From Rhodococcus opacus B4 (GTDB lineage: Bacteria; Actinomycetota; Actinomycetes; Mycobacteriales; Mycobacteriaceae), in the NCBI RefSeq assembly GCF_000010805.1, contig NC_012522.1:7688001-7752000 (forward strand): 64,000 nucleotides of DNA, written 5' to 3'. This document shows positions 61,781-64,000 of the stretch, in pieces. The notes beneath the pieces were generated by a model. The model was not told where the DNA came from, made no database searches, and worked only from the letters and a program-made list of their open reading frames with translations. Positions within the stretch are counted from its first letter, which is position 1, and every line of letters starts with the position of its first letter. Both the position numbers and the translations under genes were made by a program.

Positions 61781-62049
61781 ACGACGTCGCGGGCCCACCC
61801 ACAAGAGGAGCCGGGGCGGCGGGGGCGCCGAGGTTGCAGATTCCTGGGTTCTTTCTGCTTATCGGTCGCAGCTCCGACTCACTTGCCAAACTCATGCAGA
61901 TCGCGGACGGATGCGCCCATCCGTGCCGGAATTGCCCCCTCGGGTCACGCGAGGCCCTCGCCCATGACTCAGCGCACTTCGAGTCCGCAAATGGCGGCGA
62001 GGATGGTACCGGCCGCGGGGAAGTCATGTGAAGGGAGACGTTGTGACTG
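61781..62049. other. Intergenic region between convergent mhpA and MFS genes
   Basis: No gene supported and no strong terminator stem seen. Confidence 0.4.
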
Positions 62050-63456
62050 TTAGGGTTTGACGGCGACAGCTCCACGCTCGCTGTCGGTGAGAGTCGCGCG
62101 CGGATCGGTTGCGGCCGGGCTTGTGCCTCTGCTCAGTATCGTGGCAGCGGCGAGTGCGACAACGAGGGCTGCGATCCCGAACCAGGCGGCGGCGTCGTAG
62201 CCGGTGTCGGTGGGCGTGTCCTCACCGGCGGGGACGGTCCCGATCAGCAGGGTGGCGCTGAGGGCGCTGCCGGCGGAGTAGCCGATGTAGCGGAGGACTT
62301 GGTAGAAGCTTGTGGCGCTGCCGGTTTCCTCGGCGGGCACACCCCGCACAATCTGCGTGGGGTGGACGGCGAAGATGCAGCCGACACCGAAACCGGCCAG
62401 TGTCATCGTCACGAGCAGCATGATCAGGTTTGCGCGTGTGGTGAGGAACAGCACCATGGCGGCGATGAGGACCAGGCAATTGACTGCGACGACGGTTTCG
62501 AGCGACATCCGCCGCAGGAGGCGGCGGATGACTTTGCTCGCGGCGAAGCTGGCGATCGAATACGGCACCAGCATCATCCCGGCGACGAGGGTGGAGGCGC
62601 CGAATCCGTATCCGCTGTCGGTAGGGGCCTGGACGTAGCGCACCACCAGTGACAGCAACGGGTAGATGCCGAGGCCGACGAGGACGACGGTGATGTCGGC
62701 GGCCAGGACGGAGCGGTGACGCAGCAGACGCAGGTCTACGAGGAGGTGGGTTGCCCGTAGCTCCCACAGGGTCCAGCCGGCGAGGACGACGAGTGCCGCG
62801 GCGAGCATGCCGAGCAGGCGTGGAGACATCCATCCCCAATCGGGTCCCTGGGAGCACACCAACAGTAGGGCGGTGACCCACGTGCCGAGCAGGACCGCGC
62901 CGGTGACGTCGACGCGGTGGCGGGGACGCGCAGCGCTCGAGGGGAGGAGCCACACGGCCAGCAGGAACGCCACGCCGCTGACGGCTGCTCCGAACCAGAA
63001 TGCTGCCGCCAGTCCGAGGTATTCGGTGACGAATCCGGCGATCGGGTAACCGACACCCAGTCCGGCGGCGGTGGTCACGCCGAGCAGGGCGATTCCGGAC
63101 CCGACTCTGTGTGCGGGGAGGGCGTCGCGTGCCGCGGTGATCGCCAGCGGCACCAGTCCGAGGCCGACGCCCTGCATGGCGCGTCCGATCATCAGCCACC
63201 CGAAGCCGAAGGGCAGGGCTGACAGCACACATCCGATGCACACCACAGCGGTGGCGGACAGGATGACCGGCCGGCGGTGAGGTCCGTCGGCCAGTCGGCC
63301 CAACACCGGTGAGGCGACGGCGCCGACCAGCAGTGAGATGGTCAACGTCCACTGTGACGCAGCCAGCGAGACGTCGTCGACGTCGGCGATGGTCACCAGC
63401 AGTGGGGCGCCGAGGCTGCCGACCGCGGTGGAGACCACGCCGAGGAAGACCAGCAT
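62050..63456 (-). CDS. MFS transporter (EmrB/QacA-like)
   Basis: 468 aa from ATG 63456; upstream candidate starts (GTG 63549) have no ribosome site, and an AT-rich promoter-like stretch (gtagctaataaaac) lies just upstream of 63456. Fourteen hydrophobic segments; LGRLADGPHRRPVIL (motif A), GRAMQGVGLGLVPLAI and GLGVGYPIAGF (motif C-like) mark a drug/proton antiporter type. Placed next to the aromatic cluster it could export or import a pathway acid, but no coupling is visible. Confidence 0.85.
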   Translation of the reverse strand: MLVFLGVVSTAVGSLGAPLLVTIADVDDVSLAASQWTLTISLLVGAVASPVLGRLADGPHRRPVILSATAVVCIGCVLSALPFGFGWLMIGRAMQGVGLGLVPLAITAARDALPAHRVGSGIALLGVTTAAGLGVGYPIAGFVTEYLGLAAAFWFGAAVSGVAFLLAVWLLPSSAARPRHRVDVTGAVLLGTWVTALLLVCSQGPDWGWMSPRLLGMLAAALVVLAGWTLWELRATHLLVDLRLLRHRSVLAADITVVLVGLGIYPLLSLVVRYVQAPTDSGYGFGASTLVAGMMLVPYSIASFAASKVIRRLLRRMSLETVVAVNCLVLIAAMVLFLTTRANLIMLLVTMTLAGFGVGCIFAVHPTQIVRGVPAEETGSATSFYQVLRYIGYSAGSALSATLLIGTVPAGEDTPTDTGYDAAAWFGIAALVVALAAATILSRGTSPAATDPRATLTDSERGAVAVKP

Positions 63457-63720
63457 GGGTAGGATCGGACCTACGCCAGTTTTATTAGCTACGCTTACTA
63501 GTTGACCGGAAGGCGCGTCACTGACCGATGTCCATGACTTATACGTCACACAATCTGTTGCGTTATCCACACCCGCGCAGGCTGTGTTGATGTTGACATC
63601 GCCAATCCACAGTCGATCGATAGGGCCCTGCGGATCGCAGTGTCCGAAGGAGAAGGGCTCCGAGGCGGGCGACCAGCGGCCTTGAACCCGCCGCTCTAAC
63701 GTCACTGAAACAGACAGAAG

Positions 63721-64000
63721 CTAGTCGACGCTTGTGACCGGTATCGAACCTCCGGTGATCGCGGAACCGTTGTCCGACAACAGGAAGTCGACGACCTTCG
63801 CAATCTCCGTCGGCTTCGACCACCCCTTACGGTCCGAGTCGGGCATGGCGGAACGGTTTCCTGGAGTGTCTATGACGAACGGCAACAGCGCGTTGACTCG
63901 GATGTGGTCGTCGATGTACTCGAGTGCAAGAGTCTCGACAAGTGCCACCACGGCAGCCTTCGACGCGATGTACGACGCCGCACCGGGAAACGGTCGACGT
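63721..64000 (-). CDS. SDR family oxidoreductase (cut by the right edge)
   Basis: The C-terminal 93 residues are visible: FPGAASYIASKAAVVALVETLALEY (catalytic Tyr and Lys), IRVNALLPFVIDTPGN and the tail VVDFLLSDNGSAITGGSIPVTSVD. The N-terminal Rossmann part lies beyond base 64000. The tail ends in TSVD in place of the usual VDGG. Confidence 0.85.
   Translation of the reverse strand, partial: RRPFPGAASYIASKAAVVALVETLALEYIDDHIRVNALLPFVIDTPGNRSAMPDSDRKGWSKPTEIAKVVDFLLSDNGSAITGGSIPVTSVD

Overview
The window looks like a chromosome (or large linear replicon) segment of a Rhodococcus-type mycolic-acid actinobacterium. The DNA is GC-rich with frequent GTG/TTG starts. Three IdeR/DtxR-type iron boxes flank a siderophore uptake operon, and a telomere module (Tap/Tpg-like) typical of linear actinobacterial replicons is present. 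No rRNA, tRNA or CRISPR array was seen.

1-9764, mostly core genes. An LPG-synthase-type membrane lipid enzyme is cut by the left edge. It is followed by an iron-siderophore ABC importer whose first permease carries an N-terminal RDD domain, a divergent FhuF-like gene, small redox and binding proteins, and NADH dehydrogenase II behind a terminator-like leader hairpin. 10265-12110 is a frameshifted large TnpB-like nuclease; a shrunken relative with the same right end lies at 50539-50750.

12222-25540, core and accessory genes. These include a small membrane protein, an MBL-fold hydrolase, AzlCD with a divergent XRE-cupin regulator, a YCII/ECF42 sigma pair, a secreted protein, an amino-acid permease plus USP pair, a Mn-type ABC importer behind a perfect palindrome, an Lrp regulator, DUF1876 and a frameshifted Acg-like nitroreductase.

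26176-32622, replicon-end island. It holds a PLD-like protein, a tightly coupled operon RHH protein - Tap - Tpg, a truncated SF1 helicase and scrambled metabolic fragments. The Tap-like protein shows an apparent family-B DNA polymerase motif set (A, B, C) with spacing close to phi29 polymerase. Paired with the terminal-protein candidate Tpg, this suggests a protein-primed telomere replication unit and is the most interesting signal here.

32731-48660, inositol-type catabolic island. Three LacI regulators, two palindromic operator families (CTTAAGCGCTTAAG and CTAGAGCGCTCTAG), an IolE/IolH-like isomerase, an SDR and a sugar porter surround a six-gene operon: MocD-like desaturase/oxygenase, MocE Rieske ferredoxin, MocF reductase, beta-propeller protein, formaldehyde dehydrogenase and a small protein. 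The combination predicts oxidative O-demethylation of a methylated inositol or inosamine, with disposal of the formaldehyde released. Decayed iolG, iolT, isomerase and CoA-transferase fragments and a frameshifted IS1380 element show that the island is rearranging.

48744-64000, acyl-CoA and aromatic catabolism. It contains an NmrA-like/LLM flavoprotein pair, an enoyl-CoA hydratase divergent from a CoA-transferase/amidohydrolase pair, and a cluster SDR - MhpB - KstD-like flavoprotein - acyl-CoA synthetase - MhpA. An MFS pump and an SDR cut by the right edge close the window.
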